A stretch of DNA of 64,000 nucleotides from Tissierellia bacterium (GCA_030537695.1 JAUNVJ010000003.1:1-64000), one strand, 5' to 3'; shown: positions 1 to 7,898, counted from the stretch's first letter. The notes: generated from the sequence alone by a model not told the origin. Translations and numbers: made by a program.

Positions 1-58
1 TTTATTCTTACACTATTTAATTATCAATTTTCATGGCTACCATTACGGTAGCTTTCTT

Positions 59-179
59 ATTATAACGTGGAAAGTTTTTAAAGTCAAGAAAAAGTTCATA
101 ATTTTTTTCTAATTCTCTTTCCTCGTCATTGCTCTTTTGGCAACTTTTATAGTATAACCACTTTTATAATTTTTGTCAA
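59..179 (-). promoter_or_regulatory. Tandem strong promoters, probably of a stable RNA operon left of the window
   Basis: Two near-consensus promoters lie in series on the minus strand. The upstream one has TTGACA (174-179), a 17-bp spacer and TATACT (151-156). The downstream one has TTGACT (82-87), a 17-bp spacer and TATAAT (59-64). No ribosome-binding site or start codon follows. The transcript instead contains a small GCTACC/GGTAGC hairpin (about 35-52) and an A/T-rich stretch like the leaders before 16S rRNA. Tandem promoters with such a leader are typical of rRNA or tRNA operons in Firmicutes. The RNA genes themselves are outside the window, so this is an inference. Confidence 0.6.
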
Positions 180-184
180 CACTT

Positions 185-1150
185 TTATGAAATTAATTCA
201 ATATTAAAATCAAGACTTTTAATCATCGCCATATCTTCTTTTACATTTACACCATGAGTTGTTAAGAGGTCTCCGGATATGGCTGCATTTGCTCCGGACT
301 GAAAAGCGGTTTTTCCATGTTCTTCCATTTGAGCTCGTCCTCCTGCCAATCTCAGTATAGCCTTTGGCATGATAAATCGGTAGATGGCAATAGTCCCATC
401 AATTTCTTTTTGAGATAAGATCTTGTTGTTCTCCAATGGCGTATTGGGAATCGGGTGAAGAATATTAATTGGTACCGACCGTATGCCCAATTTTTTAATA
501 TCAAAGGCCATATCGATCCGATCCTTTTTGCTTTCTCCTAAACCGAAGATTCCTCCGGTGCAAATTTCCATTCCCACTTCTTTTGCTTTTTTAATGACTT
601 CAATCTTTTGATCATAACTATGGGTCGTACAAATTTTTGGAAAATAATTTCTTGAGGTCTCTACGTTATTGTGAATCCTTTCAACACCTGCTTTCTTTAA
701 CTGAAGGAGATGTGCCTTGGAGATCAGACCTGCGGAAATACATATTTTTATAGGTACTCTTTTTTTAATTTCCCTTACGATATTACAAACTCGTTGAATT
801 TCCTTGTCTGTTAATCCTTTTCCGCTGGATACCAGGGAATACCGTAAAATCCCATGTCGGTATTGACCGATGGCATCTTCGATAATAATATTGTCCGGTA
901 AAAGTCCATAACAATCCACTTCGGTATCATAATGAGCAGATTGAGCACAAAACGTACAATTTTCAGAACATCTTCCCGATTTGGAATTGATGATGGTACA
1001 AATATCAAAGGAGTTACCGCACATTTTTTTACGAATGTCGTCTGCAGCAATTTTTAGTTCTTCTATATTTTCTTCATATAATTGAATGGCTTCTTCTTTT
1101 GTTATTTCATATCCTGATAATACTTTTTCTTTTAGCCCTTGTATGTCCAT
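185..1150 (-). CDS. bioB: Biotin synthase
   Basis: Radical SAM enzyme that inserts sulfur into dethiobiotin in the last step of biotin synthesis. The radical SAM cluster motif is visible near residue 60 as CSENCTFCAQSAHY (CxxxCxxC), and the C-terminal part has the conserved R-L-A-G-G-R and GANA segments of BioB. The preferred start is the ATG at 1148-1150, preceded by AGGGTGAG; this gives about 321 residues, a normal length. A GTG three codons upstream is an alternative. The gene is monocistronic, downstream of trmB but with its own BirA-type promoter. No terminator is seen before the stable-RNA promoters that start six bases after its stop. Confidence 0.96.
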   Translation of the reverse strand: MDIQGLKEKVLSGYEITKEEAIQLYEENIEELKIAADDIRKKMCGNSFDICTIINSKSGRCSENCTFCAQSAHYDTEVDCYGLLPDNIIIEDAIGQYRHGILRYSLVSSGKGLTDKEIQRVCNIVREIKKRVPIKICISAGLISKAHLLQLKKAGVERIHNNVETSRNYFPKICTTHSYDQKIEVIKKAKEVGMEICTGGIFGLGESKKDRIDMAFDIKKLGIRSVPINILHPIPNTPLENNKILSQKEIDGTIAIYRFIMPKAILRLAGGRAQMEEHGKTAFQSGANAAISGDLLTTHGVNVKEDMAMIKSLDFNIELIS

Positions 1151-1167
1151 TATTCTCACCCTGTTTT

Positions 1168-1221
1168 ATCATAAAATACAAGATGCCTATTGTCAATCTA
1201 TTTAATTTTTATTGTTTACAA
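1168..1221 (-). promoter_or_regulatory. bioB promoter with BirA operator
   Basis: The promoter is TTGACA (1191-1196), 17-bp spacer, TATGAT (1168-1173). An inverted repeat of two 9-bp arms separated by 14 bp covers 1190-1221. Its arms, read on the minus strand, are TTGTAAACA and GATTGACAA, close to the known BirA consensus TTGTAAACC-N14/15-GGTTTACAA. The right arm contains the -35 box, so BirA-biotinyl-AMP binding would block RNA polymerase. The left arm overlaps the 3' end and stop codon of trmB. Two more operators with the same spacing precede bioY and the bioW operon. Confidence 0.85.
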
Positions 1222-1850
1222 TATTTAAAAACACCGTAACATATGGGAAGATTCATGGCTCTCCACTTCGTTTCATACTCGGTGATGATGGGATCTCCAT
1301 AGTCCTCTACTCTGGTATCAAAGCTACTTTTAATTTTTTCCCAGGAGGATTTTTCAAAATAATCCAGTGAGTCTTCGAAAAATGGCCGATCATCGGTTCG
1401 AAGTTCTAAAAGTCCTTCCGGCTTTAAAATTTGTTCATACCGTTTCAAATAGTCCGGATAGGTCAAACGTCTTTTTTTATGTCGATTTTTAGGCCAAGGA
1501 TTACAAAAATTAATATAAATTTTTGAGATTTCGTCCTTCTCAAAGTATTCTAATAAATTTTCTGCATGAATGGGTAATGCCCTAACATTATTTAACTCTT
1601 TTTCTAAAATTTTTCGAGTTGCGTAAACAAAGGCATTTGGTTCGAATTCTACCATAATAAAATTAAGCTCCGGATGTTCTTTTGCCAATTCTGTGGTAAA
1701 TTTACCTTTTCCTGCTCCAATTTCCAAAATAATGGGGTTTCCATTTTGAAAGACTTCGTCCCATTTTCCTTTATATCTTTGTCCGTCAAAAAAGACATAT
1801 GAATTTTCTTTCATTTCCGGAATTGCCCAGTGTTTTTTTCTAAGTCGCAT
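1209..1850 (-). CDS. trmB: tRNA (guanine-N7-)-methyltransferase
   Basis: SAM-dependent methyltransferase that makes m7G46 in the tRNA variable loop. The class I Rossmann motif LEIGAGKGKF lies near residue 43 and the family motif NFCNPWPKNRHKKRRL near residue 113; the end EYETKW is also typical of TrmB. Length (213 aa) is normal. The start ATG follows GAAGGTGAA. This ribosome-binding site begins right after the U-tract of a terminator-like hairpin, so any transcript that carries trmB from upstream must read through that hairpin. Confidence 0.96.
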   Translation of the reverse strand: MRLRKKHWAIPEMKENSYVFFDGQRYKGKWDEVFQNGNPIILEIGAGKGKFTTELAKEHPELNFIMVEFEPNAFVYATRKILEKELNNVRALPIHAENLLEYFEKDEISKIYINFCNPWPKNRHKKRRLTYPDYLKRYEQILKPEGLLELRTDDRPFFEDSLDYFEKSSWEKIKSSFDTRVEDYGDPIITEYETKWRAMNLPICYGVFKYCKQ

Positions 1851-1861
1851 ATTTCACCTTC

Positions 1862-1888
1862 AAAAAAGAGGCTGCTTCAGCAACCTCT
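1862..1888 (-). terminator. Intrinsic terminator abutting the trmB ribosome-binding site
   Basis: The 10-bp stem (1867-1876 with 1879-1888, one G-U pair) is followed on the minus strand by six U residues. It closes the upstream transcript of transporter, chorismate mutase and small gene. The trmB Shine-Dalgarno sequence starts immediately after the U-tract, so there is no room for a promoter between them. A possible extended -10 (TGGTATAAT) for a trmB leader lies near 1977-1985. Either termination is leaky or it is regulated. Confidence 0.75.
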
Positions 1889-1985
1889 GTATTATCTTTT
1901 TTTCTATTCTTTTTATTTGGGAAATCCTAATGGTAGTCCTGTATCTTCCCTTGTAAAAAGTAGAGATTTTGTTGATTATACCATA

Positions 1986-2174
1986 TTAATCTTCCTCTAT
2001 GTAGTCCTTACACCATAAAAGATTTGAAATTTCCCTGAGAATATTTACCCATCCCTCAACTAGATAGACCTCAATAGAATCAAATTTTTTGTCAATTTGA
2101 TGGTCATGACAAAGCTTTCCGTAAAAAGATGCTACTCCATGATTTTTAATCATTTCGCAGCATCCTTTTATCAC
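1986..2174 (-). CDS. Small hypothetical protein
   Basis: About 55-62 residues, function not recognised. The GTG at 2172-2174 overlaps the chorismate mutase stop as GTGA; an ATG seven codons later (2151-2153) is an alternative, with AAAGGA ahead of it. The protein is soluble, acidic at the C-terminus, and contains three cysteines near the start plus CHDH. Tight coupling to the upstream gene and the terminator just downstream support it as a genuine last gene of the operon, but no family was identified. Confidence 0.5.
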   Translation of the reverse strand: MIKGCCEMIKNHGVASFYGKLCHDHQIDKKFDSIEVYLVEGWVNILREISNLLWCKDYIEED

Positions 2175-2446
2175 TTCTTACTTTCTTTGATTAAATCTTC
2201 TTGCATATGGCGAGAAACTTTCATGGTCTCTTCAAAAAATTCTCTCACATATTCCTTCATTTCCTCCGGAGAACGAGACATTGCTTTATCGATGACAACT
2301 TGTTCCCGATCTTTATGAAACACCGGAAGTTGATTGTCAATTTTATACTGGGCAACGCCTTTGACAATTTCCATTCTCCTTAAAAATAATTGAACCATCT
2401 CTTGGTCAATACCATCAATTTCTTTTCTCAAATCTTCTAAATTCAT
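2171..2446 (-). CDS. Chorismate mutase, AroQ type
   Basis: Monofunctional 91-residue chorismate mutase, converting chorismate to prephenate for phenylalanine and tyrosine synthesis. The N-terminus LEDLRKEIDGIDQEMVQLF and the downstream R-R-M-x-x-V...A-x-Y-K pattern are the AroQ helix-1/helix-2 signature, including the active-site arginine and lysine. The correct start is the ATG at 2444-2446 behind AGGAGG; a longer reading frame upstream is only the overlapping end of the transporter gene. Start and transporter stop are eight bases apart, so they are co-transcribed. Confidence 0.85.
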   Translation of the reverse strand: MNLEDLRKEIDGIDQEMVQLFLRRMEIVKGVAQYKIDNQLPVFHKDREQVVIDKAMSRSPEEMKEYVREFFEETMKVSRHMQEDLIKESKK

Positions 2447-2454
2447 ACTTCCTC

Positions 2455-3897
2455 CTACATAAGAATATTTGCCAGGGGATAGCCTATAAAGGTTGCAATG
2501 AGTACTGAGGCAAAGGCAATAATGGAGCCATAAATAGCCAATGCTTTTGCCGTTGTCCATCCGGATGCTCCTGCAATTGCCACACAAGGCATAGCCGGTG
2601 GAAAGGCAAAGGAGAAGGATGCCATGGTACCGATGATGGCACAGACTGCAGCTGTATTTACGGCGCCTTGGGTAGCCAAGGTGATGGGAATGGCAATGGC
2701 GGTGACCACTGTAACTGTCACCATATTACTGGACAAATTCGTCTGTATCGCTGCCCAAAGAGTCAAGATAAATACCATGGCGATGGGCGCCATGGTCTGG
2801 GCAACAGGCGCAATCACCTTTCCCAATTGATCTGTCAACCCAATCTCTGGATTGCTCAATGCCGAGCCCAATGCCAAAGTGCCAGAGGCCATAACCAGGG
2901 CTGCCCACGGGATTCCATGTTTCATTCCGTCAGAAAAGTTTAACAAGGGCTTGCCTTCTTCTGACAATACAGAAAGAGCAACGACGCCTAACAAGGGGGG
3001 AAAGGCCGTTCCCAATCCTTTCATCTTTCCTGCAAATCCGGGAAGAATGGATTTTGTCAAATCCGGCAACACCCATAGAGCCACCACAAGGGCAAAGACG
3101 AATAATACTTTCTTTTCCTGTCCTCCCATCTTTTTTTCTTCCAACTGTAACTGATCCAAATCTTTGATTTGTAAAGTAGACATATCCGGTTTCATAATAT
3201 AGCGGAAAATAGCTAAGGAAGCAAGAAAGCTCAATATACCGATGGGTATAGCATAGGCCATATATTGTGTATAACTGATCACTTCTTTTGTTGCTTCTTG
3301 GAAAAAACCTAGAGCCATTAAGGGAAAGACATGGGCAATGGGTGTCATCCCGCTAGATATTCCGCAACAGATCACCAGACCGATCATAAGCATAGAGGCA
3401 GCAGAATCTCCTTTTTTCAAGTGGAGAACATGGTAGATCTCTTCAATAATGGGCAGGTAAATAATAAATAAAACTGTCGGTGAGATAAAAGATCCGACCA
3501 ATAAGATGGAGATAAAAAATAAAATTGCCAGAAACCAAGGACCTTTTTTTGCCCATTTACTCGTTACAAATACCATAGCGCATCGCCGTATAAACGGGGT
3601 CTCTGAAAGTGCATGGGTACACAGAAAAGTAAATACTAAAAATGCAAATGTAGAATTTCCAAAGGACGAACTTAAAATCTCCTTCATATTTAAGCCCGTC
3701 ACTAGGGCCAAACCTCCCATACATAGAATGCTGGGCCAGTCAATGGCAACGGTAAGCCATAAAATCAAAGTTCCCAAAAATATGCCCATTACTTGCATCC
3801 CACCACGGGAAAGACCGGACATTTCCGGTAGAACAAAACCTGAGAAGAAGACAACCAATGCCACAAAAATTCTCAGCTTTCGATTATTATCTTTCAT
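2455..3897 (-). CDS. DASS-family (SLC13-like) anion transporter
   Basis: Polytopic membrane protein of 480 residues with about 12 hydrophobic segments, related to sodium-coupled di- and tricarboxylate carriers (SLC13/CitT group). The segment TNLSSNMVTVTVVTAIAIPI near residue 395 resembles the conserved SNT-type binding motif of the C-terminal half. The start ATG follows AAGGAGGA. It is the first gene of an operon with chorismate mutase. The substrate cannot be read from the sequence; a carboxylate such as a dicarboxylate is likely, and the link to chorismate metabolism is only positional. Confidence 0.8.
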   Translation of the reverse strand: MKDNNRKLRIFVALVVFFSGFVLPEMSGLSRGGMQVMGIFLGTLILWLTVAIDWPSILCMGGLALVTGLNMKEILSSSFGNSTFAFLVFTFLCTHALSETPFIRRCAMVFVTSKWAKKGPWFLAILFFISILLVGSFISPTVLFIIYLPIIEEIYHVLHLKKGDSAASMLMIGLVICCGISSGMTPIAHVFPLMALGFFQEATKEVISYTQYMAYAIPIGILSFLASLAIFRYIMKPDMSTLQIKDLDQLQLEEKKMGGQEKKVLFVFALVVALWVLPDLTKSILPGFAGKMKGLGTAFPPLLGVVALSVLSEEGKPLLNFSDGMKHGIPWAALVMASGTLALGSALSNPEIGLTDQLGKVIAPVAQTMAPIAMVFILTLWAAIQTNLSSNMVTVTVVTAIAIPITLATQGAVNTAAVCAIIGTMASFSFAFPPAMPCVAIAGASGWTTAKALAIYGSIIAFASVLIATFIGYPLANILM

Positions 3898-3986
3898 AAA
3901 ATCCTCCTTTTCTTACGCCAACTATTATGAAAATCTATGAAAATCCTATAGATTCCATCCTATTCCATCCCAATTAATTATGCATT

Positions 3987-4197
3987 TTAAGAAATGATCT
4001 CCCCCGCCTCGTTAAGATGCTCTTCAAATATATCAAAGTCGGATTTGGACATCAATCCAACGAAGTAAAACCCATTTCAAAATTAGATCTATGAAGATTC
4101 GCCACTTCAATAAAATTATTTCTAATTTTTATAAAATAGTGTGACAAGGCTCTTTCACTTCAGTTGGGTTATGATCATTCCTCCATTCAGAAGCCAA
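3987..4197 (-). pseudogene. Remnant of a small gene, frameshifted
   Basis: A TTG start at 4195-4197 has a good AGAGGTGA ribosome-binding site and an extended -10 promoter (TGTTATAAT, -10 at 4229-4234). The frame stops after 22 codons (4129). Coding-like sequence continues in the two other frames (KIRNNFIEVANLHRSNFEMG, then FVGLMSKSDFDIFEEHLNEA) to a stop at 3987. Control signals and continued codon structure point to a gene of about 70 residues broken by one stop and a shift. The family is not recognised. It could instead be a short expressed peptide. Confidence 0.45.
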
Positions 4198-4383
4198 TAC
4201 ATCACCTCTTTTCAAGAATATTATTTTTATTATAACATGTAATGGGAATTGATAGTAAAGAATTATGAAACTTGAGGATATTTTTGTATGTATTTTGGAC
4301 AATCTGTAGATCTTCCTAAAATAAGTATAAACCAAGATCTCCATTTTATTGTTGATCTCGGTTTAAAATATTTGTTTTAGATT

Positions 4384-4560
4384 TTATTCTATTTTTACTT
4401 CATAACTTCAGATGATTCAATATGGTTTTTCCTCTATTTCTCAAAGTGATAATCTTCTAGTAGAATACGCTATTACATATTTTCCTCTCTTAAATTCTAT
4501 CCCTAAAAAATTTAATTGCAACAGTCAAATTCCATTGATGTTAAAAATATTCAGGATAAA
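4384..4560 (-). pseudogene. Possible gene remnant with in-frame TGA codons
   Basis: One minus-strand frame gives readable protein-like sequence (LLQLNFLGIEFKRGKYVIAY, then EIEEKPY and SYEVKIE), ending at a TAA at 4384-4386. Four in-frame TGA codons interrupt it, at places where tryptophan would fit. No start or ribosome-binding site can be assigned. Elsewhere in the window TGA is an ordinary stop, so loss by TGG-to-TGA mutation is the simple reading. The rest of the 3898-4642 gap holds nothing else recognisable apart from a weak inverted repeat near 4331-4366. Confidence 0.3.
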
Positions 4561-4642
4561 AATCACATTGTAAAGTTCCAATTTTCACTGTAATCATCAG
4601 AATATTCATCATTTTTATTGCCTCATTTCTTCCAATAAAAAT

Positions 4643-5254
4643 CTATATTAAAGAGAATAGAACTATAGTCGATGAAAACAAGTTCGCAAGTCCATGGATG
4701 ATCCAACTAGGTAGTATAGAACCATTGGACTTTTTTTCATTGATATATCCCATCAGATATCCGACGGCCCCGGTAAATAGGGTAACAATAATCGTCTTTA
4801 TCCCTCCTGCCACAGAAAAAAATATAATTCCATGAATTACTCCAAAGAGTAGACTTTGAATGATATTGCCAATTTCAAATCCGAATTTATTTGACAATCT
4901 CTTTAATAAAAAGCCTCTGAATAATAATTCTTCAGGAAATGAAGTGTTAAATATGGCATATACGAAGACAACAGGCAGAGCTAAAATGCCTTTTCCATGA
5001 AATTCTGATGTAGCCGTCTCTATTCCCTTTAGTGAAAAGAGGAGAATAATAGATAGAATACAAAATAGTATTAGAATAATAACGGAATTCTTTATCGCAC
5101 CCTTTCTATTTTCTTTTTTCACCGGTTTTAATCCAATCCATGTGTGAAAAGCAACCTGTGTCCGTTGGGTCAAAAACCACCAAATAAAGGGGATAATAAC
5201 AAATAAAACAATTTGGGAAATACTGCTGATCAATTCATGCATCAATAAATTCAT
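4643..5254 (-). CDS. CPBP-family intramembrane metalloprotease
   Basis: Membrane protein of 203 residues with about six hydrophobic segments. It carries the three CPBP (Abi/CAAX protease) motifs in order: EELLFRGF near residue 108, FGVIHG near 137, and HGLAN near 188, which provide the glutamate and histidine ligands of the catalytic metal. Members act as CAAX-type prenyl proteases, bacteriocin self-immunity factors or site-2-like proteases. The start ATG follows AGGAGG. It lies downstream of a broken small gene and an SRPBCC gene on the same strand. The substrate is unknown. Confidence 0.88.
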   Translation of the reverse strand: MNLLMHELISSISQIVLFVIIPFIWWFLTQRTQVAFHTWIGLKPVKKENRKGAIKNSVIILILFCILSIILLFSLKGIETATSEFHGKGILALPVVFVYAIFNTSFPEELLFRGFLLKRLSNKFGFEIGNIIQSLLFGVIHGIIFFSVAGGIKTIIVTLFTGAVGYLMGYINEKKSNGSILPSWIIHGLANLFSSTIVLFSLI

Positions 5255-5283
5255 TCCATCCTCCTATCAAATTTTAATAGGGA

Positions 5284-5528
5284 TTAATCCACCATACAAA
5301 GATGACCAATGATCTCTTTCGTTTTCATACAAGGAATTATGCCTCTTTCGTAAAACTTAATAGGCAAATTTTTCGGTTTACTAAAACAATGTAATTCTAA
5401 TTCAAGCTATTCTTTCTATAATTTTTAAAAGCTTTCAGCTCCAAACTTGACGATATCCGTTTTACCTCTTTAAAATCATTTGCTATGAAAGAAAATTCTT
5501 TTTCCAAACCTTCAATGAACTTATTCAA
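5284..5528 (-). pseudogene. Frameshifted small gene upstream of the CPBP protease
   Basis: A TTG start (5526-5528) preceded by AGGGGAGG opens a frame of 43 codons that ends at a TAG (5397-5399). A second frame then continues with protein-like sequence (KPKNLPIKFYERGIIPCM, KEIIGHLCMVD) to a TAA at 5284-5286, just before the ribosome-binding site of the CPBP gene. A single-base shift near 5400-5412 would join them into about 80 residues. The family is not recognised. The 5255-5571 gap contains only this remnant. Confidence 0.45.
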
Positions 5529-5571
5529 AAAGATCCTCCCCTTTTTAAATATTCCCTACCAATTTCCTTAA

Positions 5572-5994
5572 CTACAGGATTTGGTCAAGACTTGCTTCTT
5601 TACAATGAAGTTCTTTTTTTAGATCCTCAAAATAAAGTCTTTGTTGTCTTCTTAAATAGGGACCTACGAAGGGTTTTAATATAAGTTTTTTAGAAAGGAC
5701 ATCTTCAGTAAAATCTAATGTTGTTTTATCTCCATGTGAATAGAATTTTCCCGTCCAAGTTCCTTTGATCTTTTCATTTTCTATTTCAAATGACCAACAT
5801 TGATGGGGAATGAATGCTATCACTTTAAAATAGGTTTCAACCCCTTCTTTAGAAATTTCCACAAAATGATTGTCATCCACAATTCTTATATTCTTTAAAT
5901 CACTTCTCCAAGCAAAATCCTCTAGATTGGTTATCGTATTCCAAACTTTTTCTATTGGACATAAAAGAGTAACCTTTATATTTGCAATAGCCAT
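5572..5994 (-). CDS. SRPBCC (START-like) domain protein
   Basis: Protein of 140 residues with the pattern of the polyketide cyclase/dehydrase (SRPBCC) fold: an N-terminal beta strand followed by CPIEKVWNTITNLEDFAWRSD, a central strand-rich part (GTWTGKFYSHGDKTTLDFTE), and a long C-terminal helix ending YFEDLKKEL. These proteins bind hydrophobic ligands in a cavity, and no catalytic residue defines the role. The ATG follows AGGTAGT/GGAGGTAG. It is probably the first gene of a small decayed operon with the broken gene and the CPBP protease. Confidence 0.75.
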   Translation of the reverse strand: MAIANIKVTLLCPIEKVWNTITNLEDFAWRSDLKNIRIVDDNHFVEISKEGVETYFKVIAFIPHQCWSFEIENEKIKGTWTGKFYSHGDKTTLDFTEDVLSKKLILKPFVGPYLRRQQRLYFEDLKKELHCKEASLDQIL

Positions 5995-6120
5995 GGTACT
6001 ACCTCCTTACCAAATATAACTTCCTTCAAAATTTTATTTCAAAAACATAGGCTTTAAAATTGTAAGAAGGGCTGAAAGGTCAATCCTATTTTCTAAAGGC
6101 TCCCTATCCTTGAGGGCTTT

Positions 6121-6837
6121 CTATTCTTCAATCCGAGTAATTTTGTAAATTTCTCCTAATTCTATGGGTTTGGTCATTTCCGGTTCATTATATTTTATGG
6201 AACCATCAAACCATATTTGAATGACCTGATCTGATGACTCCTTTAAATCCATTTCTTGTTTCAAATGTTTCAATGAAAGATTTTCAATAGGTAACGAAAT
6301 AGGTTTGATCTTTTCCTTATCTTCAACCTTAAAGATCCATTTAAATTCTTCTGGAATATCCGTTATGGTTACCAATAGTCGATCCTTTTCGATTTCTATT
6401 ATTTTTCCTTTGACATTTGCAACGCAACTTGGAATCGCAAAATCAGATATTGCTATATTTTGAAAAATCACCCATTTATCATCTATCATTACTTGAACAT
6501 GTGCCTTATCCCAACGTTGATATTCATATCCCTTTCCAAAATTAGATTCGTCATCTTGCCTAGGTACTTCACTAAACTCCACAGAACTTATAATTTCTCC
6601 ATCTGCCGTTCCACATGTAACTGCACTGTTAATATATCCCATATCCTGATATAGTTGACCATCAATCATAACCATGTGAGGATTTCTATGTTCATCTATT
6701 CCTGGAGATTCTTCTTGAGATACAGGACCAATATTCCTATCCGAATCATCTTTATTACCAACATTTGTCGATTTTTGACAAGCTACCACCATAAAGAGAA
6801 TATAAAGAGCTACAAAGCTACACAAAAATTTTCTCAT
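6121..6837 (-). CDS. Putative lipoprotein
   Basis: Mature-type lipoprotein of about 238 residues. The start ATG at 6835-6837 has a perfect AGGAGG seven bases upstream; an in-frame upstream start has no such support. The first 20 residues form a signal peptide ending MVVAC, a type II signal peptidase lipobox, so the protein is expected on the outer face of the membrane. The remainder is soluble, with an acidic linker after the cysteine and a GxIIEIEKDRLLVTI strand pair resembling small secreted DUF proteins. Function is not recognised. It has its own promoter. Confidence 0.75.
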   Translation of the reverse strand: MRKFLCSFVALYILFMVVACQKSTNVGNKDDSDRNIGPVSQEESPGIDEHRNPHMVMIDGQLYQDMGYINSAVTCGTADGEIISSVEFSEVPRQDDESNFGKGYEYQRWDKAHVQVMIDDKWVIFQNIAISDFAIPSCVANVKGKIIEIEKDRLLVTITDIPEEFKWIFKVEDKEKIKPISLPIENLSLKHLKQEMDLKESSDQVIQIWFDGSIKYNEPEMTKPIELGEIYKITRIEE

Positions 6838-6877
6838 AGGAAACCTCCTATCTAAACTTCTTGTCAATACAAAATAT

Positions 6878-6906
6878 ATTATAATTATACCACGAAACGA
6901 TGTCTA
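6878..6906 (-). promoter_or_regulatory. Promoter of the lipoprotein gene
   Basis: TAGACA (6901-6906), 17-bp spacer and TATAAT (6878-6883), with a second TATAAT copy directly upstream inside the spacer. It sits about 40 bases before the lipoprotein start codon. Confidence 0.65.
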
Positions 6907-7002
6907 TTTACTGTAATGCACCACATACTTTTTTCCAAGGGAAACCCAAAAGTATATCCTGAAAATAATTCTTATAATTTTTCTTTTCCTCCTCTTAGAC
7001 AT

Positions 7003-7035
7003 AAAAAAACGATGGGTTTTTTACTTTTCCATCGT
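7003..7035 (-). terminator. Intrinsic terminator after the decayed hydrolase gene
   Basis: A 7-bp stem (7009-7015 with 7029-7035) is followed on the minus strand by seven U residues. It lies 44 bases beyond the stop of the alpha/beta-hydrolase remnant, so the old transcription unit still has its end signal. Confidence 0.7.
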
Positions 7036-7078
7036 CTATCATGGTGTATTAAATGATATTTCTTTGAATAACCGAAAA

Positions 7079-7855
7079 TTATAGATCCATTTTATTTAAA
7101 AACTCGTGGATCAATTTATTGATCATCTCAAACTGATTCCTATTGGAATTATCTCCTACATGTTCCATCCAGAGAAGAGCTTTTCCAGTATTTGTTCATA
7201 TTTTTCAATTGTCCTATCCTAGAAGCTATCTTATTTTTTTCCGCATATCACCAAATAGGGGTATTTTATATCATAATTCCATGATTTCTCCACTGTTTTC
7301 GCTAAAATTTTAAATCCATGGTCTGGAAATTGAGGGTATCTTTTTTGATTATCACCATAAATCATCATATTATACATTATTTTCTTCCATGCTCGTTGTT
7401 GAGATTTTTAAATCCTTCAAAAGAAGTTTTCTAAGATATACTCTATAAATCAGCTCCACGACTTTTAACACTCACAATTCTAAAGCAGTGTAATACTTTT
7501 TGTTAAGAGGCGGTAAGTCAATGGTAACAAGCCTCTTCATTTTCTCAGAGAAAAGCTCTCCATAAACTCTCATTGACTGTCCCATTCCCCTGGTGATTTA
7601 CCCCTTCTTATACTAATATTTCATCTCATCATTTTCTCATTCAGTACATCAAAATTAAGTATATAAGGATCGGATAAAGCATGTATGGAATCGTCCCAAA
7701 CAATACTCTAAATTTATTCTTAAAATAGTCCATGGTCAGGAGTCGTTCTCGGCAAGAAAAGTTGAGCTGTTTTTGTCTTTTCATCAAAATCCTTGAGCCT
7801 ATAATGGATTTTTACCGATGAAATTTCAGATGTCTTTTTAAATATAAATAACCAT
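7079..7855 (-). pseudogene. Alpha/beta-hydrolase pseudogene
   Basis: Heavily decayed hydrolase of about 255 codons. Pieces in shifting frames appear in the right order: VKIHYRLKDFDEKTKTAQLF with the LP-R-T-T turn (N-terminal strands), then KNKFRVLFGTIP, then GMGQSMRVYGELFSEKMKRL (GxSxGG-like nucleophile elbow), then TIDLPPLNKKYYTALEL, then IKYPYLVICGKK (the strand before the acid), and finally ALLWMEHVGDNSNRNQFEMI with the H-x-G near the catalytic histidine. At least four frameshifts and several stop codons separate them. A plausible ATG lies at 7853-7855 and the terminator at 7003-7035 is intact. No intact gene exists between 6838 and 8344. Confidence 0.7.
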
Positions 7856-7898
7856 CTCCCAAAAAACTAATTCTTTTCTGCATCTGCCCATCTAATTA

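Noticed and set aside
2624..3154. Long plus-strand frames opposite the transporter gene
   Set aside because: Antisense shadows of a strongly coding membrane protein; no starts with ribosome-binding sites.
4129..4344. 71-codon open frame starting upstream of the TTG at 4197
   Set aside because: Its upstream part lies before the promoter at 4229 and has no ribosome-binding site.
4331..4366. Inverted repeat AAACC-GAGATC as a terminator
   Set aside because: Mismatch in the stem, long loop, and no clear T-run on either strand.
4384..4560. Genome-wide TGA recoding as tryptophan
   Set aside because: Many intact genes here end in TGA and use TGG for tryptophan.
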